This document shows, piece by piece, positions 1 through 11,100 of a DNA stretch of 64,000 nt. The stretch's first letter is position 1; every line of letters starts with the position of its first letter. The stretch covers positions 33,284-97,283 of the forward strand of contig SCUZ01000056.1 of assembly GCA_004322535.1 (NCBI GenBank), in the 5' to 3' direction. Under the pieces are notes generated by a model, which saw nothing but the letters and a program-made list of their open reading frames with translations, was not told the origin of the DNA and made no database searches. Source of the stretch: Rugosibacter sp. (GTDB lineage Bacteria > Pseudomonadota > Gammaproteobacteria > Burkholderiales > Rhodocyclaceae). The position numbers and the translations under genes were made by a program.

Positions 1-213
1 GACGACGCCTTCATCCCAGCCAGCAATGACTCGACGTCCACCCAGTAAAAACTCGAATGGCTCATTGCGGTCTTTGCTTGAATCAAATTTACGTCCATCG
101 GTCAGCCAGCCCGTGTAATGTACGGTGACTACTTGTCCAGCACACGCTTGTTCGCCGGCTCCTTCAATAGTATCTTCAATTTCCAAGCCACTGGCAGTTG
201 TTATTTGATTCAT
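1..213 (-). CDS. FKBP-type peptidyl-prolyl cis-trans isomerase (C-terminus cut off)
   Basis: This reading frame is too short for the ORF track because the window edge cuts it after 71 residues. It starts at an ATG (213-211) and translates as [20 protein letters not shown] followed by the FKBP core [18 protein letters not shown] and a flap segment ending [14 protein letters not shown] domains catalyse proline isomerisation during protein folding. No signal peptide is visible, so it is probably the short cytoplasmic one-domain form of about 110-115 residues, found widely in Proteobacteria. The missing part would carry the remaining active-site strands. It runs in the same direction as the downstream-numbered signalling gene, 28 bp away. 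Confidence 0.9.
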   Translation of the reverse strand, partial: MNQITTASGLEIEDTIEGAGEQACAGQVVTVHYTGWLTDGRKFDSSKDRNEPFEFLLGGRRVIAGWDEGVV

Positions 214-241
214 GTTTCTTGGCTCCGATAAGTTAATTTGA

Positions 242-2476
242 TCAAAAGGAAATATGCTGCTGCATGCCTTGCGGAATAGCCGGACTGAAGATACTATCCG
301 CTGCTTCTGCTGGCAAGGAACGAGAAAAAAGATATCCTTGAAATTTGTGGCAGCCCAGCCTGATGAGTGCATTGAGCTGATCCAGTCGCTCAACCCCTTC
401 AGCAATAGTTTCCAGCCCCATGCTTTCCGCCAGGCCGACAACGGCTGTCACGATAGCAACATCATCCGAATCTGTTGTGACATCACACACAAAACTCTGA
501 TCAATCTTGAGTTTATGCACATGAAAACGCTTGAGATAACTCAAGCTTGAATAACCTGTACCAAAATCGTCAATGGCGATTCTTACGCCAAGCGCCGCCA
601 GTTCATCCAGTATCGAGATCGTTTCGTGAGCATCATGCATCAAGCTGGATTCTGTAATTTCCAATTCAAGAAAATTCGCTGGCTGGCCCGTTTCCAAAAG
701 AATTCGACGAACGGTATCCGCCAATCCCGGCTGACGGAACTGTCGCGGTGACAAATTGACGGAAATCGGCACCACCAGCCTGCCAGCTTCTTGCCACAAG
801 TGATTTTGACGCAACGCCTCGGCGAGTACCCATTCCCCTAAAGGCACGATCAGCCCGGTTTCTTCCGCAATTGAAATAAAGTCGCTCGGCATAATCAACC
901 CATGCACTGGATCGTTCCAGCGAACCAAAGCCTCCATACCACAAACAGTTCGACTACCCCAATCTATGAGCGGCTGATAATGCAGCACCATTTGTCCGGT
1001 TTTGATCGCTTGCTGCAAACGCTGTTCTATCGCGAAAAACCGTGATGCCTGTTCATCCATTTTCGACGAATATAAACGAAACGTATTGCGCCCCGCGTCT
1101 TTAGCGTGATACATCGCCGCATCGGCGTTTTTCATTAATACTAATGCATCGCTTGCATCATCCGGGTAAATACTGATCCCTATCGATGGCGTCACTTGCA
1201 ACGAATACTTCTCGATCATGATCGTGGGCTCTAGAACGGCCAAAATCTTTTCAGCCACCAGCAAGGCATCGCCGACAGAAGAAATTTCATGCAAAAGAAT
1301 GACGAACTCATCACCGCCGATGCGCGACACGGTATCGACAGCACGTACGACGCCGGTCAATCGCTGAGCCACCTGCTTGAGCAATTCGTCACCAATCGCA
1401 TGGCCGAGCGTATCATTAATTTTCTTGAAGTGATCCAGATCAAGAAACATCACAGCGGCTTGGTGATTATTGCGTTGCCCACTGGCTAACACTTGTTCCA
1501 GGCGGTCATGGAGTAGCATCCGATTAGGCAATCCAGTCAAACTGTCATGATGCGCAATCTCCCATACATTCCGCTCAGCGCGTATGCGTTCTGATATTTC
1601 CTGCTGCAGCTGAACTACCACTGATTCAAGTTCTTTGGTGCGCTCCTGAACACGGCTTTCAAGTATGTCACGGGCATCGCGCAAGGTTTCTTCTGCCAAC
1701 CGACGATCAGTAATGTCCTCGAGCATCCAAACCGCACCCGCCTTGGGATGCGCGGCATCAAAGGCCGTTCCCACCATACGCAGCCACGATGAGCGTCCGT
1801 CATCATGCAAATATTTTTGCTCGGTACTAAAAACCAGTCCCAATTGGAACTGCAACGAGGCGAATTGCTGGAGGCGATCATACATCCCACTGTCCGGGAA
1901 AAACAGATCCTCCGATTGATCACCCGATAACTCGGCAACCATGCGCCGAAGTGCTTCCCAGCGCTGATTACTTCGCACAATCCGGCTTTCCCTGATAATG
2001 GCAACCCCCATGGCCTGCGATTCAAAAATTGCCGTCAGTTCATGAGTTCGGTTCTCCAAAGCCTGCGTAATCAACCGCTCTTCCGTAATATCTTCAATGG
2101 TCCACAGGGTGCCATCAACAACATGCTGCGGATTAATTGCCCGTCCGCGTAAACGACACCATACACGGCAACCATCTTTGCGCTGCATTTCATAGTCAGT
2201 CTGAAATAACTCGCCCGCCATAAGCGGGCTACTGGCAATCACCCCCAGTGACTCATAATCCTTCTCACTCGGATAAAGCACCACCGCTTGCCGTCCGACG
2301 AGCTCTTCAACCGTATAACCAAAGATCGCCGCGCACTGTTCATTCGCCTGCACCAGTAAGCTCTGCCGGGTAAACAATATCCCGATAGGCGCGTTCTTCA
2401 TGATCGCATCCAGCCCTAGCTGAGCAGTCATGGGGCGGGGTGCTAACAGCGGCGTAGCTGTCTTCATGGCATCCAT
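242..2476 (-). CDS. PAS-PAS-GGDEF-EAL cyclic-di-GMP signalling protein
   Basis: A 744-residue cytoplasmic protein with no membrane segment. Order of parts: PAS sensor about 20-130 (GYTVEELVG), second PAS about 145-262, a short coiled coil about 262-305, GGDEF domain about 310-470 and EAL domain about 485-735. The cyclase site is intact ([11 protein letters not shown]) and is preceded five residues upstream by RAVD, the RxxD inhibitory I-site. The EAL domain keeps EALVRW and the [10 protein letters not shown] loop, so both synthesis and breakdown of cyclic-di-GMP look possible; the net activity cannot be told from sequence. The start codon overlaps the stop codon of the upstream reductase gene by one base (TAATG), which suggests translational coupling. 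The PAS ligand is unknown. Confidence 0.92.
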   Translation of the reverse strand: MDAMKTATPLLAPRPMTAQLGLDAIMKNAPIGILFTRQSLLVQANEQCAAIFGYTVEELVGRQAVVLYPSEKDYESLGVIASSPLMAGELFQTDYEMQRKDGCRVWCRLRGRAINPQHVVDGTLWTIEDITEERLITQALENRTHELTAIFESQAMGVAIIRESRIVRSNQRWEALRRMVAELSGDQSEDLFFPDSGMYDRLQQFASLQFQLGLVFSTEQKYLHDDGRSSWLRMVGTAFDAAHPKAGAVWMLEDITDRRLAEETLRDARDILESRVQERTKELESVVVQLQQEISERIRAERNVWEIAHHDSLTGLPNRMLLHDRLEQVLASGQRNNHQAAVMFLDLDHFKKINDTLGHAIGDELLKQVAQRLTGVVRAVDTVSRIGGDEFVILLHEISSVGDALLVAEKILAVLEPTIMIEKYSLQVTPSIGISIYPDDASDALVLMKNADAAMYHAKDAGRNTFRLYSSKMDEQASRFFAIEQRLQQAIKTGQMVLHYQPLIDWGSRTVCGMEALVRWNDPVHGLIMPSDFISIAEETGLIVPLGEWVLAEALRQNHLWQEAGRLVVPISVNLSPRQFRQPGLADTVRRILLETGQPANFLELEITESSLMHDAHETISILDELAALGVRIAIDDFGTGYSSLSYLKRFHVHKLKIDQSFVCDVTTDSDDVAIVTAVVGLAESMGLETIAEGVERLDQLNALIRLGCHKFQGYLFSRSLPAEAADSIFSPAIPQGMQQHISF

Positions 2477-3384
2477 TAAATTTCTTTCTTAGCTGGGCTG
2501 TTATTTCCCGAGGCTGCTGAACCGATTTTTTCGAGGAACTGCAGCACAGCAACCGTATCCGACTCGCCCATCCCGCTACCCACCAGTGCATTAAATACCT
2601 GCGCTGCAGCAGCAGCTGCAGGCAGCATCAGGCCCAGGCGATGCGCCTCATTCATCACGATGCATAAATCCTTCTGCTGCATCCATGCCTTAAATCCCGG
2701 GGAAAATTGTCGATCCAGCATGCGCTGGCCATGATTTTCCAGAATCCTTGAATAGGCAGAACCACCCAACAATGCCTCCCGCACCCGTGCCGGATCGGCG
2801 CCACTCTGCTGTGCAAAATTCAACGCCTCTGCTACCGCCAGCACAGTAACTCCGCCAAGTATCTGGTTACAGGCTTTAGCTACTTGGCCTGTACCGCACT
2901 CACCAATCCAGGTCACCGTTTTACCCATGCACAAGAACACCGGCTTGATCTCTTCAAACACCTCGCGAGCACCGCCCGCCATAATGGTCAATGTGGCATT
3001 GATCGCGCCGATTTCCCCCCCTGAAACCGGCGCATCAAGAAACTTAATCCCTTGTTCAGCCAGACGTCGACCAATCCGGCGTGCTGCATCGGGGGCAATC
3101 GTACTCATGTCTATGACGCATAAACCTGCCTTCGCGCCAGCAATAAGGCCTTCCTCCCCCAAGCAAACGGTCTCGACATCCGGGCTGTCAGACACCATGG
3201 TAATAACCACATCGGCATGTTGCGCAACACCCGCAGGATGTTCATGGATCACAGCTGACGTCTTAGCAAACGGCACTAAAGAGGCTTCACGACGCGCCCA
3301 CAAATGCAGTGTATGGCCGGCCTGTGCCAAATGAAGCGCCATTGGCCGACCCATCAAACCCAAACCAATAAAACCAATGTTCAT
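2476..3384 (-). CDS. NAD(P)-dependent 3-hydroxyisobutyrate dehydrogenase family reductase (2-hydroxy-3-oxopropionate reductase-like)
   Basis: About 302 residues if started at MNIGFIGLGLMG, where a GGAAA ribosome site lies about 8 bases upstream; the ORF track start 14 codons earlier has no such support. The N-terminal Rossmann motif GFIGLGLMGRPMA binds the dinucleotide, DAPVSGGEIGA is the family substrate-binding loop, and GQVAKACNQI carries the catalytic lysine. The family reduces beta-hydroxyacids such as tartronate semialdehyde, glyoxylate or succinic semialdehyde, or oxidises 3-hydroxyisobutyrate; the exact substrate is not decided by these motifs. It lies directly upstream of and is coupled to the GGDEF-EAL gene, and 22 bp downstream of the DUF4202 gene. 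Confidence 0.85.
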   Translation of the reverse strand: MNIGFIGLGLMGRPMALHLAQAGHTLHLWARREASLVPFAKTSAVIHEHPAGVAQHADVVITMVSDSPDVETVCLGEEGLIAGAKAGLCVIDMSTIAPDAARRIGRRLAEQGIKFLDAPVSGGEIGAINATLTIMAGGAREVFEEIKPVFLCMGKTVTWIGECGTGQVAKACNQILGGVTVLAVAEALNFAQQSGADPARVREALLGGSAYSRILENHGQRMLDRQFSPGFKAWMQQKDLCIVMNEAHRLGLMLPAAAAAAQVFNALVGSGMGESDTVAVLQFLEKIGSAASGNNSPAKKEI

Positions 3385-3406
3385 TGTGTTATTTCCATTA
3401 ATCAAT

Positions 3407-4027
3407 TCAACTAATCGCCCGAGCAATCAGCGCCACATATTGTTCCGGTAAACACAGCGCGCCTGATACAGCGAACTGATGGGCGTTATCCGACATTTTC
3501 TGCCATGTTTTACGAATGATATCGATCCATTTTTCTTCATCGTAATCCGGTTTGCTGGCCACAAAACTGGCCATATAGTGCTCAATAAAAACCAAGCCAG
3601 CAACATCTTCCAGTAACTGGCTATCCGGATTATGCTTCAGACGCCGTTTCGCAATGGCCGCTTGCGTGCGTTCAAGTGTGCTTTCTGTGCGATCCGCCGC
3701 ATACCCTGCCTGCTGCATCAAAGTCCCGGCAAGTTCGGCATGCATGCGATACAGGCCTGTGCGCCACTGAAAATAGCCCTCTTTAGTCAGCGGATAATCA
3801 CTGCGAGGCACGCTCCAGCGACGAATATGTTGCGCACGCACTGCCAACTGTACCGCCTCGTCTGCATCGGGCGCATAGCGATGCAGCATCTCGCTCATGC
3901 GCTGGCTATAGAGCAGCTCTTTGGGCTGACCCTCATCCTGGTTCGGGTCTTCACGATTCACTGCATCAAACAGCGCCATCGCCCGGGCAAAACGCGCCGC
4001 ACTTTCGGTAAGCTCTTTCATGGACAA
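3407..4027 (-). CDS. DUF4202 family protein
   Basis: A 206-residue soluble protein (MKELTESAARFARAMALFDAVNREDPN...) that I recognise as DUF4202. The family has no assigned biochemical role; members are helical, rich in conserved Trp, Tyr, Arg and Glu (HIRRWSVPRSDYP, EHYMASF), and in Proteobacteria lie in varied housekeeping surroundings. Two starts are possible: a TTG at 4027, six bases after an AAGGA site, or the ATG at 4021. Spacing slightly favours the TTG. It sits 12 bp downstream of argJ on the same strand and is probably cotranscribed with it. No function is proposed. Confidence 0.75.
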   Translation of the reverse strand: MSMKELTESAARFARAMALFDAVNREDPNQDEGQPKELLYSQRMSEMLHRYAPDADEAVQLAVRAQHIRRWSVPRSDYPLTKEGYFQWRTGLYRMHAELAGTLMQQAGYAADRTESTLERTQAAIAKRRLKHNPDSQLLEDVAGLVFIEHYMASFVASKPDYDEEKWIDIIRKTWQKMSDNAHQFAVSGALCLPEQYVALIARAIS

Positions 4028-4039
4028 ATCTTTTCCTTA

Positions 4040-5278
4040 TCAAGAGCGGTAATCAGCATTGATTTTGACATAGTCATACGACAGATCACAGGTCCACACG
4101 GTAGCATTAGCTGCGCCGCGTCCCAAATCAACGTGTACCGTGATTTCAGCAGCCTGCATAATGCGCGCGCCATCTTCTTCGCGATAACTCTCAGCGCGTC
4201 CACCCTGGGCAGAAACCAGTATCTGCTCCCCGCCGCTGCCCAGCCAAACACGCACCCCCGACACCTCCAGATCATCGATGCCCGCATAACCAATCGCAGC
4301 AAGAATACGACCTAGATTGGGGTCTGAGGCAAAAAATGCCGTTTTAACCAGCGGCGAATGCGCAATGGCATAGCCCACTTGACGACATTCCGCAGACGTT
4401 TTACCGCCGCTTACCGCTACCGTAATGAATTTTGTCGCCCCTTCACCGTCGCGCACAATGGCTTGCGCCAACTCTTGTGCGACGCCAATCACCGCCTCAC
4501 GCACTGCGGGCCAATGCGGCGAGTGTTCATTTTCGATCAATAAACCACTCGCACCCGTGGCAATCAAAATGAAAGAATCATTGGTTGATGTGTCGCCATC
4601 CACGGTGATGCAATTGAATGAAGTGTCGGCCGCTTCTTTTGCGAGCTGCTGCAACAGGACGGGTGCCACGCCTGCATCTGTCGCTACAAATCCCAGCATC
4701 GTCGCCATATTCGGCCGTATCATGCCGGCACCTTTGGACATGCCGGTCACCGTCACTGAAAAGTCGGCGCTGGTGATACGGCGCGAAGCCGCTTTGGCCA
4801 CCGTATCCGTCGTCATGATGGCATGCGCGGCAGCATGCCAATTATTTTCTGATAAATCAGCATGCGCTGCGGGTAATCGCGCGACGAGACGATCTGTCGG
4901 TAAATGCTCCAGAATCACTCCCGTAGAAAACGGTAACACATCACCCGGAGCACACCCTAATGCTTGCGCCACCGCAGCACAGGTGTCATTTGCTGCGGCC
5001 AAGCCCTGCTCGCCCGTGCCCGCATTGGCAATACCCGTATTGATGACCAACGCGCGCATACTCGCTGTGTGTGCCAAGTGTTCGCGACACACGATCACTG
5101 GCGCGGCACAAAAACGATTCTGTGTAAAAACACCCGCCACATGGCTGCCTGGCGTTAAAGCAATCAAGGTCAGATCACGCCGATTTTTCTTGCGAATTTC
5201 GGCTTGCGCTGTGCCCAGCCTAACACCCGCCACAGGCAACAAAGCCGCAGCATCGGGGGTTGTGTAATTAACTGGCAT
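4040..5278 (-). CDS. argJ: Bifunctional glutamate N-acetyltransferase / amino-acid acetyltransferase ArgJ
   Basis: ArgJ transfers the acetyl group from N-acetylornithine to glutamate in the cyclic arginine pathway; the bifunctional form can also use acetyl-CoA. The protein is 412 residues from [15 protein letters not shown]; the ORF track extends 21 residues further upstream over the intergenic gap, which I rejected. The precursor cleaves itself at the conserved Ala-Thr site, visible as MATMLGF (Thr about 193), making alpha and beta chains that form the active site; the KGAGMIRPN stretch just before it is also typical. It starts 31 bp after the end of glnE on the same strand and is followed closely by the DUF4202 gene. 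Mono- versus bifunctional activity cannot be read from the sequence. Confidence 0.95.
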   Translation of the reverse strand: MPVNYTTPDAAALLPVAGVRLGTAQAEIRKKNRRDLTLIALTPGSHVAGVFTQNRFCAAPVIVCREHLAHTASMRALVINTGIANAGTGEQGLAAANDTCAAVAQALGCAPGDVLPFSTGVILEHLPTDRLVARLPAAHADLSENNWHAAAHAIMTTDTVAKAASRRITSADFSVTVTGMSKGAGMIRPNMATMLGFVATDAGVAPVLLQQLAKEAADTSFNCITVDGDTSTNDSFILIATGASGLLIENEHSPHWPAVREAVIGVAQELAQAIVRDGEGATKFITVAVSGGKTSAECRQVGYAIAHSPLVKTAFFASDPNLGRILAAIGYAGIDDLEVSGVRVWLGSGGEQILVSAQGGRAESYREEDGARIMQAAEITVHVDLGRGAANATVWTCDLSYDYVKINADYRS

Positions 5279-5309
5279 ACAGTTCCTATAATTTTTTCTA
5301 TGATGACTT

Positions 5310-8042
5310 TTAAGTTTCAAAGACATGATGCCACAAAGCACGAACAGCGTTTATTTGCGGCTCTATCGCATCTGGCGATACAGTCGCCTGTGCAAAATTC
5401 AATCGCAAACCATGTTGCAGATGACGAAAATCACGATACGCATCGCGCGCTGCATTCGCCAACTCAGCGGGAATCAATGACAAATCCGCTGCTATTTTTA
5501 ATAGCGCGATATTACCCAAATTACCGGTTAACACCGCGTATTTATGGGCATGTCCCAGCACCAGATATTGCACGATAAATTCCACGTCAATCAGCCCGCC
5601 TGGATCGTGCTTCAAGTTAAAAATCTGCGTGCGCTTATCACCCCGTGTCGCATGGGTGTCATGCATTTTTTTCCGCATGGCCAACACATCTTGCTTAAGT
5701 TTGGCCAGATCGCGCACCTGACATAACACGTCACGGCGAATCTCTTCGAACGCAGCGCCAACTGTTGCGTCACCTGCCGAATAGCGCGCCCGGGTGAGCG
5801 CCTGATGCTCCCACACCCAGGCAGATTCAAGCTGATAAGCACGAAAGGACGCAATCGAACTCACCACCAAACCTGCCTCGCCATTCGGCCGCAGGCGCAA
5901 ATCCGTCTCGAACAACTGTCCGGCGGAAGTCTGCGCTGACAACCAGGTATTCAAGCGCGTGCCCAGTCGGGAGTAAATTTCTCCTGCGTCCGGATCAGGA
6001 TCATCGTAAAGAAAAACCAGATCAAGATCAGAAGCAAAACCGAGTTCTTTACCACCCAATTTACCGTAGCTGACCACCGCAAAGCGGGGGGTTTCGCGAT
6101 GCCGTTTCGGCAGCTTTTTCCAGGCACACACAAGCGCCGCCTCAAGCAGGCTATCGGCCAGATCAGAAAGATGATCAGACAATTTTTCCACGGTGAGCAG
6201 ATTCGCCATATCCTGCATTAACACGCGAAAAACCTGCGCGTGATGTTGCTCCCGCAATACATCCATCTGGCGCTCGGTATCCGGCTCAAGCACCAATAGC
6301 GTCTGCTGCAACTGATGACGAAATGCAGACCAATCCGGCGCTACTTCAAGCAAACGTTGATCGAGCAGCTCGTCGAGCAAAATCGGGTGCTGCTCAAGAT
6401 AACTGGCAGCCCAGCGTGAACTATCGAGCAGAGTAACTACTTTTTGCAGCGCCTGCGGGTATTGCTGAAGCAAGGCAAGGTAAGCCCCGCGCCGCGAAAT
6501 GACATCAAGAAAACTCAATCCACGCAAGAGGGCTTCGTCCGGATTGTGCGCTTGCGCAGCTGCCTCAATCATGCGCGGAACAAGCACATCAAAGCGGCGG
6601 CGAATTTCATCCGGCAACTGTTGATAGCGTGACGCCGCATGCAGCGCAGCAACGTGCGCCGCCGCCGCCGTGGGATCGTGAAAACCCAGGCGTTCAAAAT
6701 CCTCGGATGACCGGCTCTTGGCTTCGAGCCACAACATCGCTAGCGGATGCTGATCATCATCGGGACTGACAAAAATCTGATCGAAATGACTGGAAACAAG
6801 CGCGCGATGGCTATTCAGCGCTTCAGTCAATGCGGAAAAATCGTCAAAATTCATCGCCTGCGCAACGCGGTGCCGGTCATCTGGCATTGTCGGCAGCCTG
6901 TGCGTTTGCGCATCATCCAGATATTGCAGGCGATGCTCAACGCGGCGCAGAAAATCATACGCGGAAGCTAAAGCCAAGGCGGTTTCAGGCGGCAGGGTAC
7001 GGTTGTCTGACAACAGTTGCAGTACGGTGAGCGTTGGCTGCACTTGCAAGGCTGTATCGCGGCCACCCCGAATCAGCTGGAAAACCTGCGCAATAAATTC
7101 GATTTCGCGGATGCCTCCGGGGCCGAGCTTGACATTATCCACCTGGTCTTTTTTCATCACCTCATGCCGAATCTGCGCGTGCAGATCGCGCATGGCATTG
7201 ATCGCGCCAAAATCCAGATACCTGCGAAAAACAAATGGCCGCCTGATCTGCTCTAACTCGTCAAAACGCTCACCCGTCAAGGGCCGTGCCTTGATCCAGG
7301 CATAGCGTTCCCACTCACGACCCTGGGTAATGAAGTAGTTTTCCAACATATTGAAAGAACACACCAAGGGGCCCGAATCACCATTCGGCCGCAAGCGCAT
7401 ATCCACACGAAATACTTGGCCGTCCGACGTTATGTCGGCGATAGCATTGATTAGCTCGCGCCCCAGCCGAGCGAAAAACTCGCTATTGGAAATGCTGCGC
7501 GCCCCATTACCTGTCGCGAGACTCGTCGCATCAGTGTCTCCGTCATCGGGGTAGACAAAAATCAAATCAATATCCGAAGAAACATTCAACTCGCGCCCAC
7601 CCAGCTTGCCCATGCCGATCACGATGAGTGATTGCGTTAGCCCATCCGCATTGCGCGGCACGCCATACCGCGCGACCAGCCCGTGCATCAACACGCCAAC
7701 CGCCTGATTGATTGCCAGTTCGGCGATGCATGTCATGGTTTCCATCACCTCGGCCAAAGGTGCGAGGTTTGCCAGATCGCGCGTCGCAATACGCGCATAA
7801 GCCCATTGCTTGAACTCTCGCAATAACGGCTTCAAATCTGCTTCACTCGTTAATGGGGTTGCTTGCCTACCACTCAGCCAGCCAGAAAGCTCAGCCCTTG
7901 TGACAGGTGTTTTGAGCGATGCGATCACTTCATCGGCAAGCGTTGGCTTGGCGGTCAGCAGCCTTTCCAGGTATCGAGAAGCGGAAACAGCCTTAGCAAT
8001 ATCAGCGATAGTGTCGGCAAGCATGGTGGCCATAGAAGGCAT
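5310..8042 (-). CDS. glnE: Bifunctional glutamine synthetase adenylyltransferase/deadenylase GlnE
   Basis: GlnE adenylylates glutamine synthetase when nitrogen is plentiful and removes AMP when nitrogen is scarce, under control of PII proteins. At 910 residues it has normal length. The two nucleotidyltransferase halves are both intact: the N-terminal deadenylase has [11 protein letters not shown] with DID at 157-159, and the C-terminal adenylylase has [11 protein letters not shown] with DLD near 673. The start at 8042 has little ribosome-site support; a second Met three residues on (8033) is an alternative. It diverges from the yhdP-like gene, with 89 bp between starts, so promoters for both must lie in that gap. 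Confidence 0.96.
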   Translation of the reverse strand: MPSMATMLADTIADIAKAVSASRYLERLLTAKPTLADEVIASLKTPVTRAELSGWLSGRQATPLTSEADLKPLLREFKQWAYARIATRDLANLAPLAEVMETMTCIAELAINQAVGVLMHGLVARYGVPRNADGLTQSLIVIGMGKLGGRELNVSSDIDLIFVYPDDGDTDATSLATGNGARSISNSEFFARLGRELINAIADITSDGQVFRVDMRLRPNGDSGPLVCSFNMLENYFITQGREWERYAWIKARPLTGERFDELEQIRRPFVFRRYLDFGAINAMRDLHAQIRHEVMKKDQVDNVKLGPGGIREIEFIAQVFQLIRGGRDTALQVQPTLTVLQLLSDNRTLPPETALALASAYDFLRRVEHRLQYLDDAQTHRLPTMPDDRHRVAQAMNFDDFSALTEALNSHRALVSSHFDQIFVSPDDDQHPLAMLWLEAKSRSSEDFERLGFHDPTAAAAHVAALHAASRYQQLPDEIRRRFDVLVPRMIEAAAQAHNPDEALLRGLSFLDVISRRGAYLALLQQYPQALQKVVTLLDSSRWAASYLEQHPILLDELLDQRLLEVAPDWSAFRHQLQQTLLVLEPDTERQMDVLREQHHAQVFRVLMQDMANLLTVEKLSDHLSDLADSLLEAALVCAWKKLPKRHRETPRFAVVSYGKLGGKELGFASDLDLVFLYDDPDPDAGEIYSRLGTRLNTWLSAQTSAGQLFETDLRLRPNGEAGLVVSSIASFRAYQLESAWVWEHQALTRARYSAGDATVGAAFEEIRRDVLCQVRDLAKLKQDVLAMRKKMHDTHATRGDKRTQIFNLKHDPGGLIDVEFIVQYLVLGHAHKYAVLTGNLGNIALLKIAADLSLIPAELANAARDAYRDFRHLQHGLRLNFAQATVSPDAIEPQINAVRALWHHVFET

Positions 8043-8131
8043 CGGTTAGAATTTCAGTTCTGATGCCACTATTTTCGCCCTTTTCGGGAACTTCAGTGTG
8101 TCCAATAGCGTGATCTCCGTGCCCTTTTTAC

Positions 8132-11100
8132 ATGCCTCAAATTCCCACCTTGTCTTCATTCACTAACAATCGGCTCCTGCGAGGCCTGCCTCGTTCGAGT
8201 GGATTTGTGCGCATTTTTCACGTGTTGTCATGGGGTGCCACCCTGCTCTATTTTGCCGTGGCATTGCTCGTCATTGCCTTACGTTATGGCGTGTTGCCAC
8301 AGATCGAAAATTATCGTGGCGATATCGAGCAAGCCATCAGCACTGCAATCCAGCAACCCGTCCGCATTCGCGCCATTGAAGCTCACTGGATAGGATTAAG
8401 ACCCGTCCTCAACTTGCAAGGTGTCGAGATTCGAGATGCAGCGGGCGATTCACTACTCAACCTTGAACACGTCACCGCCGAACCCGCGTGGGATTCACTC
8501 TTATATGGTGAATTACGTCTGGCCCGCCTCGAATTGCTTGCGCCACGCATCGTATTAAGCCGCGACAAATCAGGCCGCTTCTTTGCCGCCGGATTGGAAA
8601 TCACCCCAAAAAAGACCGACCGGAATGCTTTTTCACTTTGGCTATTTGCACAGCATCAAATCGTCATTCGTGACGCCGCAATCACCTGGCAGGACTTCTT
8701 GCGCAATGCCCCGCCGCTCGAGCTTAATCATCTGAATTTTCAGCTCGACAACAATAAACCGTCACACCGTTTTGGCTTTACTGCGGAACCGCCCCGCGCT
8801 TTGGCGACACGACTGGATATTCGCGGCAACCTGAAAAGCCGCGACCTGAACCAACTGGCGACCTGGTCAGGCGAAACCTATGCTGAAATTGATTACGCTG
8901 ATCTCGCCGGGTGGCGCGCCTGGGTTGATTATCCTGTAGCCATTCCGCAAGGCAGCGGTGCCTTGCGCTTATGGCTCAACTTCGCCAACGCACAGCTCAC
9001 GGCAGCTACGGCTGATGTCCGCCTGGCAGACGTGCGCCTGCAACTACGCCCGGATCTTCCCGAACTGGATTTATTGAAACTGGATGGCAGGCTCGCCGCA
9101 GAACGTATTGATGGTGGGTTTTCCGGATCCAGCAATCACCTGGCGCTGACCACCCGCAATGGGCTGACACTGCCCCCGACAGATGTCACACTGCGTTGGC
9201 AAAGTAAAACTCCGCAACAAACAACGCTGGCCGGATTAAGTTTATTGGACCTGATCCCGCATGCTAAAAAAACTGGACCCGATGAAAACAATAAACCCAG
9301 CGGCAGCTTTACTGCCAATCAACTTGATCTGGACACCTTGTCAAAGCTGGCGACTTTTCTCCCCCTGAATGCGACCGCCCGCGAGCAACTGAACCGTTAT
9401 TCACTACAGGGCAAATTGGCTGAGCTTAGCCTTAACTGGCAAGGCCCCGTGGACGCGCTACAGCACTGGTCGATTAACAGTCACCTGACAAACCTTGGCG
9501 TGAGCAGCCTCGGCCCTATTACCCACATGGCCGGCATCAATGGTCATATCGCTGGCACAGACCAGGACGGCACCATCGAGCTGAACGGGAAGAACAGCAC
9601 AATTGCGTTACCCACCATTTTTGCTGAACCCAACCTTGCGCTGGATACTTTCACCACACAAGCCAAATGGGAGAAAATCGCCAATGGCTTGAGTATTCAG
9701 CTGATAAAAGCCACCTTTAGCAACCCTGATGCGGCAGGAGAGGCCAGTGGCAGTTGGCATGCCTTGCCGGCTGGCCCGGGCGAAATTGATCTCGTCGCCC
9801 GGCTGACGCGCGGCAACGGCAATGCTGTCTGGCGGTACATTCCACTGGTTGTCAGCCAAGCGACACGTGATTGGCTACGTACCGGCATTCTGGCCGGCAC
9901 TGCAAGTGAAGCAAACCTCGTGCTCAAAGGAGATCTACGCCACTTCCCCTTTCGCGGCGGGCCGAGCAAAAATCAGGGCGGCCTGTTTGAAGTACGCGGT
10001 AAATTCCACGCAGCAACACTTGACTATGCCACCGGCTGGCCGGACATCACGGGTATTGATGGCGAATTGCTGTTCGCCGGAGAGCGCATGCTGATCACTG
10101 GCAAAACCGGCCGTATCTTTGGTGTTGATCTACGTGACGTGCGTGCAGAAATTGCCGACCTGCAAACACCAGAAGAACTGCTCATCGTCACCGGCAAAGC
10201 TGCAGGCCCGACCCCCGACTTCCTGCGCTATATCGAAGCCAGCCCGGTCGGGGCCCGCATCGATCACTTCACCGAGAACATGAAGGCTGCTGGCACTGGT
10301 GAACTGGAGCTCAAGCTGGACCTGCCACTGCGCCGCATGGAGCACACAAGGATTGCAGGGAAATACCGCTTTGACAGTAATCGGCTCACCATAGATGCCG
10401 ACTTGCCGCCGCTGGCCGATGTACGCGGGCAGTTGCAATTCTCCGCCGACAATCTTGAAGCCCGAGATATTCGCGGCACATTGCTGGGAATGCCTCTCTC
10501 TGTAAACATCACCACCAGCAATAATGGCGTTCAAGTCAATGCAGCTGGGGAACTTACTGTCGCCGCGCTGCGCCGCCAGTTTGCCCATCCTGTGTTCGAT
10601 CATCTTTCCGGCGGCGCGAAATGGAATGGCGATATTCGCGTGAAAAACAAATCGGCCGATGTCAAAATCACGTCCAATCTTGTCGGTCTTTCATCCAGCC
10701 TGCCTGAACCTTTTAATAAATCAGCCAAAGAGCCATTAGCAGCAAGCTTTGAACGTCACGTCCTGACCAACATTCGCACCGACATCGGGAGCGCGCAAAA
10801 GGTCGGCGCTGGGGATACGGCGCAAAGCAAGACGACGACAAAACCATCTCGGCCCACCCCCCTGCTGACCAACATCCCGCGCGACATGCTGGATATTCGC
10901 CTGGGGCCTACCGCGCGGTTACAGCTGGGTCGTCGCCAGGATGTCTCGCCCGCTGTCATCACCCAGGGCCTGCTCACGCTCGGCGACGTCAGCGCTGCCT
11001 TGCCTGAACGGCAATTGTTGGTGGCAATGAATTTACCCAAGCTCGATGCCGATGCATGGCGCCGTCTTTTGCTGATAAACACAGGAGGGAATCAAAAAAC